Shown here: in pieces, positions 42,571 to 51,110 of the stretch | How the letters are laid out: every line of letters begins with the position of its first letter | Numbering within the stretch: the stretch's first letter is position 1 | Assembly: GCA_020636405.1 (NCBI GenBank) | Contig: JACJXW010000004.1 | Coordinates: forward strand, 3,274,001-3,338,000 | Direction: 5' to 3' | DNA length: 64,000 nt | Source: Lewinellaceae bacterium | Lineage (GTDB): Bacteria; Bacteroidota; Bacteroidia; Chitinophagales; Saprospiraceae | Position numbers and translations under genes: made by a program | The notes under the pieces: generated by a model | The model's database searches: none | Told to the model about the DNA's origin: nothing | The model's input: the letters and a program-made list of their open reading frames with translations, nothing else

Positions 42571-43020
42571 TCAGCCTTTTCCCAAAAAACGCCCGGAAAA
42601 ATGAAGGCCATCGCCGTTTTTCGGGATGGCCTTTCTGCGCCAGGCTTTTTTCTCGGAGCGGCGCTTCTTTTCCTGTATCCGCTTTTCAGGCTCGGCGGCC
42701 AGTTGCCGGACGGGTTTCCGCTTTTTGCGCGGTTGCAGTGCTCTGGTGATCAGGCCTTCGAATTGCTTCTGGGCGGCTCTCTTATTCATCAACTGGGACC
42801 GCCGGTTGCCGGCGCCGACAATGAGCAACCCCTCTTTGCTGATGCGGTTTCCCAATTCCTCCCGGACCCTCTGTTTTTCGGCCTCGCTGAGCACCTGGGA
42901 ATGATCTACATCAAAGAGAAGCTCCACTTTAGTCTCTACCTTGTTAACATGCTGCCCGCCGCTGCCTGAACTGCGCATAGCCCTGTACCGCACTTCTTTT
43001 TCCAATGCTTTGAAATCCAT
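42571..43020 (-). CDS. arfB: alternative ribosome-rescue factor B (peptidyl-tRNA hydrolase)
   Basis: A 149-residue release-factor-like protein. The GGQ catalytic motif is in SSGSGGQHVNKVET (Gly21-Gly22-Gln23), and the long basic C-terminal tail (RKKRKPVRQL, RIQEKKRRSEKKAWRRK) is the part that enters the empty mRNA channel of stalled ribosomes. Start ATG 43020 opens MDFKALEKEVRYR. It frees peptides from ribosomes on nonstop mRNAs. Odd feature: a strong terminator-like hairpin with a U-tract lies inside the last 20 codons, before the TGA stop (42571-42573), so many transcripts may lack a stop codon. The last eight codons are beyond the hairpin and outside the conserved tail. Confidence 0.92.
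   Translation of the reverse strand: MDFKALEKEVRYRAMRSSGSGGQHVNKVETKVELLFDVDHSQVLSEAEKQRVREELGNRISKEGLLIVGAGNRRSQLMNKRAAQKQFEGLITRALQPRKKRKPVRQLAAEPEKRIQEKKRRSEKKAWRRKAIPKNGDGLHFSGRFLGKG
42597..42633 (-). terminator. terminator-like hairpin inside the arfB coding region
   Basis: On the minus strand AAGGCCATC (codons 130-132) pairs perfectly with GATGGCCTT (137-139), with an inner CCG/CGG helix and AAAAA loop, then CA and five Ts (42601-42597). The stop codon is still 24 bases further on. By its form this is a standard intrinsic terminator placed in frame. Confidence 0.8.
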
Positions 43021-43225
43021 GGTTCTTTTGATTTTCGCTTGTCCAACGCAACCAGGCGCATAATAGTTCAATGAGATGCGTACCTTGGAGAGAAGGAACA
43101 AAGCATATCTTTATTCACTATATTTTGCCTTTTTCCGGCAACCAAATGGGCGCTCTCTTGTTTATTTTCAAAAATTACTGAAAATTTGGAACGCTCCTAA
43201 CCTCACCGTTCAAAAATAGAAAAAG

Positions 43226-44665
43226 ATGTACACCAAGCGCGCTATTTTATGGTTTCGGCTGGATCTCAGGCTTCATGACAATGAAGCCCTGCACGAAGCT
43301 TTAAATAGTGCCGACGAAGTCATCCCGGTTTATGTTTTTGATGAACGCACTTTTTTGGGCAATACCCATTTTTTCGGTTTTCCGAAAACGGGAAAATACC
43401 GGGCGAAGTTCATCATTGAAAGTGTGGCGGCGCTCAGGCAATCACTGCAGGAATTGGGTAGCAACCTCATCGTACGGGTGGGCAAACCAGAAGAAGAGGT
43501 TTTTGAGATCGCTAAAAAAGCGCGTACCAGCTGGGTTTTCTGCAACCGGGAACGGACGGAAGAAGAGGCCAGGGTGCAGGATGCCCTGGAGAAAAATCTT
43601 TGGTCTGTTGGGCAAGAGATGCGTTATTCCCGCGGCAAGTTGCTCTATTATACCTCAGACCTTCCTTTCCCCATTCAGCATACTCCGGATACATTCACGC
43701 AGTTCAGAAAAGAAGTGGAGCGCTATGTTCCGGTGCGTAGCCCGCTGCCGGCTCCGGAAAAGCTTCCTCCAATTACGGTGGCGCTGGAGCCTGGCGATTT
43801 ACCAGGGCTTCCCAGGCTGGGGCACGAGGCGTTCACCCCCGACCCCAGGAGTGCCGCCGTTTTTCAAGGTGGTGAGCAGGAGGGGCTCCGGCGGCTGCAT
43901 TACTATCTCTGGGAGGAAGGCCTGATCGATGAATTCAGGGAAACGCGGGACATGCTTCTTGGCCCTGACTATAGCACCCGGCTGTCTCCGTGGCTGGCCC
44001 AGGGTTGTCTTTCTCCCAAAATGGTTTATTATGAACTTCGGAAGTATGAGGAACAATACGGAAGGAATAAATCCACCTATGATCTTTTCTATTACCTGAT
44101 GCTCCGCGATTTTCTTCGGTTCATGGCAAAGAAGCACTGCAATCAGATCTTCCTGAAGGCAGGGCCAGCCAACAATGCGGATCCCTGCTGGCGAAACGAC
44201 ACGGCCTTGCTTCAGCAATGGATCGATGGCCGCACAGGCGTACCGTTCATCGACGCCAATATGCGCGAGATCAGCCTAACGGGTTATATGTCGAACCGTG
44301 GACGGCAAAATGTAGCCAGCTTTTTAGTTAATGACCTGGGGGTTAATTGGCAGATGGGAGCCGAATATTTCGAATCGGTGCTGGTCGATTACGACGTGGC
44401 CAGCAACTGGGGCAACTGGAATGCAATAGCCGGAGTGGGCAGCGATCCACGGGAAAACCGCAACTTCAATATCCTTTCCCAGGCCAGAGCCTATGACCCC
44501 AAAGGAGAATATGTGAAACACTGGCTTCCCGAACTGCGGGGATTACCCCCCGAAAAGGTCCACCAACCGGACCAGCTTTCCTCCTCCGAACAGGAGGAAC
44601 TCCATCTGCGCATCGGAGACGATTACCCCCGCGCCATGGTCAGTACTGAAAAGTGGAGCAGTTGA
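43226..44665 (+). CDS. DASH-family cryptochrome / single-strand DNA photolyase
   Basis: A 479-residue flavoprotein. N-terminal photolyase alpha/beta domain (AILWFRLDLRLHDNEAL; PVYVFDERTF) and C-terminal FAD-binding helical domain (STRLSPWLAQGCLSP, MREISLTGYMSNRGRQNVASF, ASNWGNWNAIAGVGSDPREN, FNILSQARAYDPKGEYVKHW). The last motifs are those of CRY-DASH proteins, which repair cyclobutane pyrimidine dimers in single-stranded DNA and may have light-signalling roles. Fits a sunlit marine habitat. Divergent from arfB with about 200 bp between, convergent with purK. Confidence 0.93.
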   Translation: MYTKRAILWFRLDLRLHDNEALHEALNSADEVIPVYVFDERTFLGNTHFFGFPKTGKYRAKFIIESVAALRQSLQELGSNLIVRVGKPEEEVFEIAKKARTSWVFCNRERTEEEARVQDALEKNLWSVGQEMRYSRGKLLYYTSDLPFPIQHTPDTFTQFRKEVERYVPVRSPLPAPEKLPPITVALEPGDLPGLPRLGHEAFTPDPRSAAVFQGGEQEGLRRLHYYLWEEGLIDEFRETRDMLLGPDYSTRLSPWLAQGCLSPKMVYYELRKYEEQYGRNKSTYDLFYYLMLRDFLRFMAKKHCNQIFLKAGPANNADPCWRNDTALLQQWIDGRTGVPFIDANMREISLTGYMSNRGRQNVASFLVNDLGVNWQMGAEYFESVLVDYDVASNWGNWNAIAGVGSDPRENRNFNILSQARAYDPKGEYVKHWLPELRGLPPEKVHQPDQLSSSEQEELHLRIGDDYPRAMVSTEKWSS

Positions 44666-44728
44666 GTTTTTGCCGGCTTACTCACCATTGGGCGGTTTCT
44701 GCCGGATGCGGGAACCGGCCAGCTTTTC

Positions 44729-45898
44729 CTATTTCCCGCTTATGATTGTCAGCAACTCCTTCACCTTCCTGGCCTTGGCCTTGGCATTGGCAAGATCCTC
44801 ATCCACTATGGTCACATGCCCCATTTTGCGGAAGGGTTTGGTGATGGCCTTGCCATAGAGGTGAATATGTACTCCTTCGATGGCCAGGCATTCTTCGAGC
44901 CCCTGGTAAATTGCAGGGCCGGTGTACCCTTCGGCGCCCAGCAGGTTCACCATTACCGAAGGGGCTTTCATCCGGGTGCTGCCGAGGGGGAAGTTGAGGA
45001 CGGCGCGCAGTTGTTGTTCAAATTGGGAGGTGTAGCAGCTGTCGATGGTGTGGTGGCCGCTGTTGTGTGTCCGCGGAGCTACTTCATTGACCAGCAATTG
45101 GCCTTCCTTGTCGAGAAAGAGTTCTACCGCGAGCAGCCCGCAAATATCGTAAGCAACAGTAACTTCAGTAGCCAGCGCTTCGGCCTTGGCCTCCAGTTCC
45201 GGAGAAATGGCGGCCGGGCAGAAGAGGAATTCTACAAGGTTAGCCTCGGGGTTGAATTCCATTTCCACAGCCGGAAAGGCTTTCGTTTCCCCCCGGGCAT
45301 TGCGGGCAACGATCACAGCCAGTTCCTTGTCTATGTCTACCTGTTTTTCGATCAGGCAGGCGCCAGGTAACAGGCCTGCCAGTTTTTCGGCGCTGCGAAT
45401 GACGCTCACTCCCCGGCCGTCATAGCCTGCGGTCCTTGTCTTCTGGACAAAAGGGAAAGTGAGCTCCCCTTTTTCCGCCGCCTGCCTTACTGCCTGTTCA
45501 TTTTCGAATAACCGGAAAGGAGCCGTAGGGATGCCTTTTTTCTGGTAGAATAATTTCTGAGCACCCTTGTCTTTAATAATGTCCAGTTGGAAAGGGGAGG
45601 GGTGGACCGTCACTCCTTCCTTTTCCAGCCGGCGAAGCGCTTCGGTGTTGACGTGCTCGATCTCGATGGTCAGTACATTGAGCTGGCGGCCGAACTGGTA
45701 TACATCGTCGTAATCTTTAAAGTTGCCTTCTGTGAAAAAAGGCGTTACCCTTCCGGCAGGGAAATCTTTACTGCTGTCCAGGACATAGAGCGGCAGGTGC
45801 CAGTTACCGGCGGCCAGGGCCAGCATTTTGCCCAATTGGCCGCCGCCGAGGACGCCAAGTTTGAAATCGGGATGGAGCGGTGAAGGAGTAGCGTTCAT
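44729..45898 (-). CDS. purK: N5-carboxyaminoimidazole ribonucleotide synthase
   Basis: A 389-residue ATP-grasp enzyme of de novo purine synthesis (AIR plus ATP plus bicarbonate to N5-CAIR). Motifs: KLGVLGGGQLGKMLALAAGN at the N-terminus, FPFVQKTRTAGYDGRGV, NEVAPRTHNSGHHTIDSCYTSQFEQ, and MVNLLGAEGY. Its partner purE is not adjacent. The start ATG is at 45898; a 209-bp gap separates it from the divergent dihydroorotase gene. Confidence 0.95.
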   Translation of the reverse strand: MNATPSPLHPDFKLGVLGGGQLGKMLALAAGNWHLPLYVLDSSKDFPAGRVTPFFTEGNFKDYDDVYQFGRQLNVLTIEIEHVNTEALRRLEKEGVTVHPSPFQLDIIKDKGAQKLFYQKKGIPTAPFRLFENEQAVRQAAEKGELTFPFVQKTRTAGYDGRGVSVIRSAEKLAGLLPGACLIEKQVDIDKELAVIVARNARGETKAFPAVEMEFNPEANLVEFLFCPAAISPELEAKAEALATEVTVAYDICGLLAVELFLDKEGQLLVNEVAPRTHNSGHHTIDSCYTSQFEQQLRAVLNFPLGSTRMKAPSVMVNLLGAEGYTGPAIYQGLEECLAIEGVHIHLYGKAITKPFRKMGHVTIVDEDLANAKAKARKVKELLTIISGK

Positions 45899-46104
45899 TT
45901 TTAACCTTTTTCAATCCTTTTTCTGGTTCTTTGACAAATCCTGTGTTCCAGAGGCAGTGTTTCAGGCGGAACCCCTTGCTCCTGAAGCGCACTGTCCACA
46001 GGATTTGTCAAAGGAGGTTTTTCCTTTGCGCCCGCAAAGCTAGTGAAAAAGTTTGCAGGCTTAAAATGGGATGTCTATTTTCACGATCCATTAAAGCAAG
46101 GAGC

Positions 46105-47439
46105 ATGAAAAGCATTCTCATTAAAGGGGCACATATCGTCAACCGGGGAAAGATTGTCCCGGCAGACGTCCTGGTTAAGAACGGATTCATTGATCGCATT
46201 GGCCCGGTAATAGACGTACCGGCCGACGTGGAGATCAAGGCGGAGGGCCAATACCTCATTCCCGGCATCATCGACGACCAGGTGCATTTCCGGGAGCCGG
46301 GCCTCACCCACAAGGCTAATCTGTACACGGAACCCCGGGCGGCGGTAGCGGGGGGCGTAACTTCTTACATGGAAATGCCGAATACCAAACCGCCGGCCCT
46401 CACCCAGGAGCTGTTGCAGCAGAAGTACGACATCGCGGCCATCAATTCCCTGGCCAACTACTCCTTCTTTATGGGGGCTTCCAACGACAACCTGGAGGAG
46501 GTGCTGAGAACCAACCCGCAGACAGTCTGCGGGATCAAGGTTTTCATGGGGTCCAGCACCGGCAATATGCTGGTCGATGATGAGCGTACCCTGGAGGGCT
46601 TGTTCTCCCAGGTGCCGATGCTGATCGCAACGCATTGCGAAGACGAGTCCACCATCCGCGCCAACGAACAAGCCTATCGGAAAAAATACGGAGAGGACAT
46701 ACCTGTAAAGTACCATCCGGAGATCCGCAGCGTGGAAGGCTGTTACAAATCCTCTTCTCTGGCAGTCGAGCTGGCGCAACGCCACAATACCCGCCTGCAC
46801 ATCCTGCACATTTCCACGGCAAAGGAGCTGGAGCTCTTTCGCAACGACATCCCTCTCGAAGAAAAACGCATCACTTCTGAGGTTTGCGTCCATCACCTGT
46901 ATTTCAACAGCAGCCACTATGAGTCTCTGGGCACTCAGGTCAAGTGTAACCCCGCCATCAAATCAGCGGAGCACCAGTCCGCCCTTTTCCCCGCTCTGCT
47001 GGACAACCGCCTCGACATCATCGCTACTGACCACGCGCCCCATACCTGGGAAGAAAAGCAAAACAGCTACTTCCAGGCACCTTCGGGGGTGCCGCTGGTA
47101 CAGCACAGCCTGAACGTCATGCTGGAATTCTACCATCAGGGAAAGATCAGCCTGGAGCGAATTGTCGAAAAAATGTGCCACGCACCGGCTACTTGTTTTC
47201 GCGTGGAAAAGCGGGGTTTTATTGAGGAAGGTTACTGGGCAGACCTGGTTCTTGTAAACATCGATGCACTCTGGCAGGTGAATAAGGGCAATATTTACTA
47301 CAAATGCGGGTGGTCGCCCTTTGAGGGGCATACGTTTCAGGGCAGAGTGGAAAGTACCATTGTCAGCGGGCATTTGGCCTATCACCAGGGAAAGTTCGAT
47401 GAAGGGAAAAAGGGGGAGCGGTTGAGCTTTTCAGAATAA
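46105..47439 (+). CDS. pyrC: dihydroorotase
   Basis: A 444-residue amidohydrolase. Start ATG 46105 has an unusually good Shine-Dalgarno sequence (AAGGAG) a few bases upstream; the frame is open upstream but featureless. Metal-binding DQVHFREPG, GIKVFMGSSTGNML with the carboxylated Lys, HILHISTAKE and IATDHAPHTWEEK with the catalytic Asp are all present. It closes carbamoyl aspartate to dihydroorotate in pyrimidine synthesis. Allantoinase (AllB) is related, but the GSSTGNML and DHAPHTWEEK forms match Bacteroidota dihydroorotases. Confidence 0.92.
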   Translation: MKSILIKGAHIVNRGKIVPADVLVKNGFIDRIGPVIDVPADVEIKAEGQYLIPGIIDDQVHFREPGLTHKANLYTEPRAAVAGGVTSYMEMPNTKPPALTQELLQQKYDIAAINSLANYSFFMGASNDNLEEVLRTNPQTVCGIKVFMGSSTGNMLVDDERTLEGLFSQVPMLIATHCEDESTIRANEQAYRKKYGEDIPVKYHPEIRSVEGCYKSSSLAVELAQRHNTRLHILHISTAKELELFRNDIPLEEKRITSEVCVHHLYFNSSHYESLGTQVKCNPAIKSAEHQSALFPALLDNRLDIIATDHAPHTWEEKQNSYFQAPSGVPLVQHSLNVMLEFYHQGKISLERIVEKMCHAPATCFRVEKRGFIEEGYWADLVLVNIDALWQVNKGNIYYKCGWSPFEGHTFQGRVESTIVSGHLAYHQGKFDEGKKGERLSFSE

Positions 47440-47467
47440 GGCGAAACGGCCCAAATCTTATATTCAT

Positions 47468-47977
47468 TCACTTAGCCCTTGGTGAGCCCGTATGGTCAAA
47501 CCGTTTTTTTAACCTCTGGTCTATCACAACCAGCAGGATATAACCGAAGGATAAAGAAAGCAGAATGCTCAGCGCCTGCACCGGCAGCCCGGCCAGGGTG
47601 TCGACGAAAGCCTGAACAGCAGGAATCTGGCTGGCGCCATCGGGGGCGGTAGTTTCCACAAAATTGTAAACCAGTGCAAAGTAAGCCAGCAGAAAAGCCC
47701 CGGCCAATCCGCCGAGCACTTTCTGCCACAGGGGGCTGATCAGCGGCCTTATATCCAGCTTGTGGTAAAGTTCCGGCAGCCGGTCCATAACATTGCGGGC
47801 GAACCGGAGCGACGGTTGCTCGAGCTCCTGCTGTTGCAACTGCTTATGGAGTTTATGCCGCCGCGCCCATTCCCGCTTAAACTCCGGGTCTTCGGCAAGT
47901 AGTTTCTCCACCGCTCCGGCTTCTTCCGGAGAACATTCTCCGTCGAGGTATTTCCAAAGCAATTCTTCGTGGTTCAT
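47468..47977 (-). CDS. putative anti-sigma factor, membrane protein
   Basis: A 169-residue protein. The N-terminus MNHEELLWKYLDGECSPEEA with EDPEFKREWARRHKLH resembles Bacteroidota anti-sigma cytoplasmic domains but lacks a zinc-binding HxxxCxxC. Two hydrophobic segments follow (VLGGLAGAFLLAYFALVYNF and ALSILLSLSFGYILLVVI). Its ATG overlaps the ECF sigma gene stop by 4 bp, so it is translationally coupled to the sigma factor. Binding of the sigma factor at the membrane is inferred from position and layout. Confidence 0.75.
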   Translation of the reverse strand: MNHEELLWKYLDGECSPEEAGAVEKLLAEDPEFKREWARRHKLHKQLQQQELEQPSLRFARNVMDRLPELYHKLDIRPLISPLWQKVLGGLAGAFLLAYFALVYNFVETTAPDGASQIPAVQAFVDTLAGLPVQALSILLSLSFGYILLVVIDQRLKKRFDHTGSPRAK

Positions 47978-48546
47978 AATAGGTCCGCTATTTCAGTTTC
48001 CAATTGATTTGATAACTCTATTTTCAGCGCCTCCCGCAGGCGATGCAGTTTGGTCTTGGCGTTGGTGAGGGTCAATCCCAGGATATCCGCCACTTCTTTT
48101 ATGGGTTTTTCGTGTAAATAAAATAACGTGATCAGCGCTGCGTCGATTGGCTTCAACCGGTTGATAGCCGATTGGAGCTGGCTGTTCAGGTCCTGGTTGT
48201 AAAGTTCTTCAGCCGGGCTGTCTACGTTGTTGTCGGCCAGTTGGATGAACGACTCATCGTCGTCGATCGAAGAGATGGGCAACTGTTTGCGCCTCGCCCG
48301 GTCCAGGGCCGTCCGGTAAGCCACGGTGTACAACCAGGTGCTGAATTTGGACTTCTGCTCAAAGGTGTTCAAAGTGCGGTATACTTTGATGAATACATCC
48401 TGTGCGGCTTCTTCGGCATCTTCTCTCGACCTCAATACTCTCATTGTAATGGTGAACACATAATCCTGGTAGCGCTCGACCAACCGCTGGAAAGCAGGAC
48501 GGCTGCCATTGAGGCAGGATTCTACCAGTTTAATGTCGTCATCCAT
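47974..48546 (-). CDS. ECF-family RNA polymerase sigma factor
   Basis: A 190-residue sigma-70-like factor. Region 2 is about 20-90 (FQRLVERYQDYVFTITMRVL, AEEAAQDVFIKVYR, FSTWLYTVAYRTALDRAR), and region 4 about 130-180 (LKPIDAALITLFYLHEKPIKEVADILGLTLTNAKTKLHR). It is the first gene of a two-gene unit with the anti-sigma factor. Target promoters unknown; a DUF6249-like membrane protein gene lies divergently 300 bp away and is a candidate regulon member. Confidence 0.93.
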   Translation of the reverse strand: MDDDIKLVESCLNGSRPAFQRLVERYQDYVFTITMRVLRSREDAEEAAQDVFIKVYRTLNTFEQKSKFSTWLYTVAYRTALDRARRKQLPISSIDDDESFIQLADNNVDSPAEELYNQDLNSQLQSAINRLKPIDAALITLFYLHEKPIKEVADILGLTLTNAKTKLHRLREALKIELSNQLETEIADLL

Positions 48547-48844
48547 TTGATGTATTCGTACTTTTTACAGCCTTTTTGCAAAAACGCATTCCGGAGAATC
48601 GGCATCTCTACAAAAAAATCCGTTTTCTAGGACGCCTTCAGCTGGAAATAGGTTACAGTTGTTGTGCTCAATTTACGAAATGCTGTTCAAATCAGATAAA
48701 CGGACTTCACCTGCCAGGTTTTCGATGGATATGGAGTTTCAAAATCCGGAAGGATGAAAAAGATCTCCTGTTTTGTAACCTCCCCTCGTTTCCTTTGCGT
48801 CATAGGCCTTGAACGGATAAATTCAAATCAGAAAATACAAGATC
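48547..48844. other. divergent intergenic region, about 300 bp
   Basis: Between the ECF sigma gene and the DUF6249-like gene; must hold both promoters. A TTCCTTTG -7-like match at 48790-48797 points toward the plus-strand gene, but its -33 spacing is poor. No gene or repeat seen. Confidence 0.5.
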
Positions 48845-49198
48845 ATGCAAGGTATAGAAATGTTGATTCCGATTCTTGCTGTCGCCGGGTTCTGGGCGGC
48901 TGTTATCATTTGGGTATACATGTTTTTCTCTTCCCGTCATCGCGAGCGTATGGCTTTGATCGACAACCGGATGGACGCCAAGGTCTTCTCTCAGGAAAGC
49001 AACAGGGAGAATGCGCTCAAGACAGGTGTCGTGGCTATTATGGCCGGCATTGGCGTCTTTATTGCCTATCTGCTCGACAAGTCCGGGCTTCCTGGAGTAG
49101 TGGCTTATTTTACGGTCATTCTGATCTTTAGTGGAGCTGGGTTAGTTGGCTTTTACTACCTGATGAAGGGAAAGGAAGAAAGAGAAGGAGAGGTATAA
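48845..49198 (+). CDS. small DUF6249-like inner membrane protein
   Basis: A 117-residue protein with an N-terminal membrane segment (MLIPILAVAGFWAAVIIWVYMFF), a short charged cytoplasmic stretch with RHRERMALIDNRMD, then two more membrane segments (TGVVAIMAGIGVFIAYLL and VVAYFTVILIFSGAGLVGFYYL). In Bacteroidota such proteins are commonly encoded beside ECF sigma genes, as here. Function unknown. An internal ATG at 48860 is an alternative start. Confidence 0.75.
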   Translation: MQGIEMLIPILAVAGFWAAVIIWVYMFFSSRHRERMALIDNRMDAKVFSQESNRENALKTGVVAIMAGIGVFIAYLLDKSGLPGVVAYFTVILIFSGAGLVGFYYLMKGKEEREGEV

Positions 49199-49231
49199 CG
49201 CCAAGCACATAAAATCCATTTGATGTAAAGG

Positions 49232-49271
49232 GAGCCTGCTCCGAAGTATTTCGGGCGGGCTTCTGTTTTTT
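49232..49271 (+). terminator. intrinsic terminator after the DUF6249-like gene
   Basis: GAGCCTGC and CCGAA pair with TTCGG and GCGGGCTT (one bulged T) around a short loop, followed by CTGTTTTTT. It overlaps the 3' end of the convergent methylase gene. Confidence 0.7.
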
Positions 49272-49794
49272 ACAGTTTATGCAACAGTCCGTAGACCGCA
49301 ACAGCCGTCGCCATAGCGACGTTCATCGACGTATTTACCCCGTACATGGGAATGTGGATGCTGGCCTGACAAAGCTCCAGAAGCTCTTCCGAAACACCGT
49401 CCTTTTCATTGCCGATCACCAGGACGCAGGGCGATTGAGGCTGGTATTCGGTATAAGGGATACTGTTTTCAGTGATCTCCAGGGCGACCAGGGTTTGCTG
49501 TTGGGCAAGTGCCCGGGCTTCGCTGATGTCTATGGCCTGGTGAGGGACGTATGCCATCGCCGCCCGGGATACCCGCCTGATGATCTTGCTTTCAAACAAC
49601 CCGGCCTCTCCCAGCGCCCAGAGGTGCTGCAGGCGGGCGGCATCAGCCAGCCGGAACAGCGCGCCCAGATTGCGGGTATCCTCTACGTGGTCGAGCAGCA
49701 GGCTTAAAGGATGCCGTTTTTCCAGAACTTCCCTGATGTAGTTGTCCATTTCCCGGGGGCGTTCATCCCGAAAATCTAATTGCCTTTTTTCCAT
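49270..49794 (-). CDS. TrmH/SpoU family RNA 2'-O-methyltransferase
   Basis: A 174-residue SPOUT methyltransferase. The three family motifs are clear: NLGALFRLADA (motif 1), VLVIGNEKDGVSEELL (motif 2) and IPMYGVNTSMNVAMATAVAVYGLL (motif 3), which together make the trefoil-knot SAM site. The length fits TrmH/TrmL-like enzymes without an extra RNA-binding domain. tRNA or rRNA target cannot be settled from sequence. Confidence 0.92.
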   Translation of the reverse strand: MEKRQLDFRDERPREMDNYIREVLEKRHPLSLLLDHVEDTRNLGALFRLADAARLQHLWALGEAGLFESKIIRRVSRAAMAYVPHQAIDISEARALAQQQTLVALEITENSIPYTEYQPQSPCVLVIGNEKDGVSEELLELCQASIHIPMYGVNTSMNVAMATAVAVYGLLHKL

Positions 49795-49824
49795 GGGACA
49801 AAGATAAGGGTTTGTTTGGAGGCC

Positions 49825-49870
49825 GTTTTAAAACAAACTGCCTGCTCCTAAAAATACTAGGAGCAGGCAG
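49825..49870 (-). terminator. intrinsic terminator downstream of the PorP/SprF gene
   Basis: CTGCCTGCTCCTA (49838-49850) pairs perfectly with TAGGAGCAGGCAG (49858-49870), 13 bp with a 7-base loop. On the minus strand it is followed by the T-rich TTTGTTTTAAAAC. Confidence 0.85.
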
Positions 49871-49935
49871 CACAATCAAATGCGATGAATTAGCCTTTAT
49901 AATATGCTGGTTTTTTGGTAAAAAATCAATACCTC

Positions 49936-51000
49936 CTAAAAATTAGGGCATTTTACAGATGTCCGCCAGTGAGCAGGTTGCGTATAAATGAAGGACAATT
50001 CGAAAGCACCCCGTGAGTTGTTGGCCGAAGCCAGCAGGGAAGTGGTGATGTCATAGCTAATCCCGAAATTCCAGCGTTCCATTTCCAGAATGGCGGTGGC
50101 GACAACAGCGTCCATGGCCATTCCACTCTCCAACTCATTGGAGAGGTGGGCCCAGGCGCCGGCCCGAATAGCTACCTCTTTCCACTCGCGGTTCGTATAA
50201 CGGAAGTTGCCCCCGACGGTAGTACTGAAATGCGTATTCTGTCCCATCACAGCTACGGCCGGCAGCAGGCTCAGCTCCCGGGTAAAGGGGATCTCTCCGC
50301 CGGCGTGGGCCGTCCAGCGGGTATGGAGGTTGTCCGCGCTGTCTTCCAGGAAGGAGACGTTAGGGCTGTTGAGGTGATGGAGGGCCCCGCCGGCATAGAG
50401 GCTCAGGTGATCGTCGAAAAGAACATACCAGAGCAGCCCGGCATTGAAATCCAGGTACAGGTCTGTTGTTTGCTTATCGAAGTTTTCTCCCGAGGGTGTA
50501 TTGGCATCGATAAACCCGCCATCCGTATTGAACTGTTCGCTGAACCACAGCCTTTGCCAGTTTAGGCCATGCTGGCCAAAACCGACCTGAGCTCCAGCGA
50601 TGAGATACTGGTCGTAGGTAGCGTAACGGCTTCCCCCCAATTGTTTCATAAAGGAAGCGCCCAGGTTCGCTTTGGTGCGGTGAAACCTGGATACCCCCGC
50701 CTCATCACGCAGCACGCTGAAACCGAAACCAAAATAGTCTTGTTGCTGAACCCGCTGGCGCATATCAAAGCTGGCGGCGATCGTTCGGAAAGGATTGTTG
50801 TCCAGTATGCTGGAATATAGCTCCCGGTAATTGGCAACGATCCGGAATTTCCCCTCATAAACCCCAATCATCGCCGGATTGAGCTCGGTGGGTGCAGCGT
50901 AAAACTGGGAGAAGCGAGGGTCCTGCGCCTGTGCTTGCCGGATGGAGAACAGGCTTGAAAAAAAACAGGTGAATACAAAAAGTGTAATATTTAAACGCAT
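49936..51000 (-). CDS. PorP/SprF family T9SS outer-membrane protein
   Basis: A 354-residue beta-barrel protein with signal peptide (LNITLFVFTCFFSSLF, ending AQAQ). The mature start DPRFSQFYAAPTELNPAMIGVYEGK is the PorP/SprF hallmark. Family members sit in the outer membrane and are required for export and attachment of type B (CHU_C) T9SS substrates encoded next to them; SprF serves SprB. Here the gene lies 110 bp downstream of the giant SprB-like gene on the same strand, with a hairpin between. It is therefore the likely dedicated partner of that adhesin. Confidence 0.93.
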   Translation of the reverse strand: MRLNITLFVFTCFFSSLFSIRQAQAQDPRFSQFYAAPTELNPAMIGVYEGKFRIVANYRELYSSILDNNPFRTIAASFDMRQRVQQQDYFGFGFSVLRDEAGVSRFHRTKANLGASFMKQLGGSRYATYDQYLIAGAQVGFGQHGLNWQRLWFSEQFNTDGGFIDANTPSGENFDKQTTDLYLDFNAGLLWYVLFDDHLSLYAGGALHHLNSPNVSFLEDSADNLHTRWTAHAGGEIPFTRELSLLPAVAVMGQNTHFSTTVGGNFRYTNREWKEVAIRAGAWAHLSNELESGMAMDAVVATAILEMERWNFGISYDITTSLLASANNSRGAFELSFIYTQPAHWRTSVKCPNF

Positions 51001-51031
51001 AGTTGTATCGGTTTAGGTCATTTTGGAAAAT

Positions 51032-51093
51032 GAAGAACCGCAAGGAAAAGAGGACATCAATTTGCCCTTTTGGAGCACCCCGTGCGGTTCTTC
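51032..51093 (-). terminator. hairpin between the SprB-like gene and the PorP/SprF gene
   Basis: GAAGAACCGCA and TGCGGTTCTTC pair perfectly (11 bp) at the ends of a 62-base segment whose interior can also partly pair (AAAAGGG with CCTCTTTT). On the minus strand an ATTTTCC tail follows. It may be a partial terminator setting the ratio of adhesin to PorP, or a 3' stabilising structure. Confidence 0.6.
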
Positions 51094-51110
51094 CTATTCA
51101 GTTCTAAATA

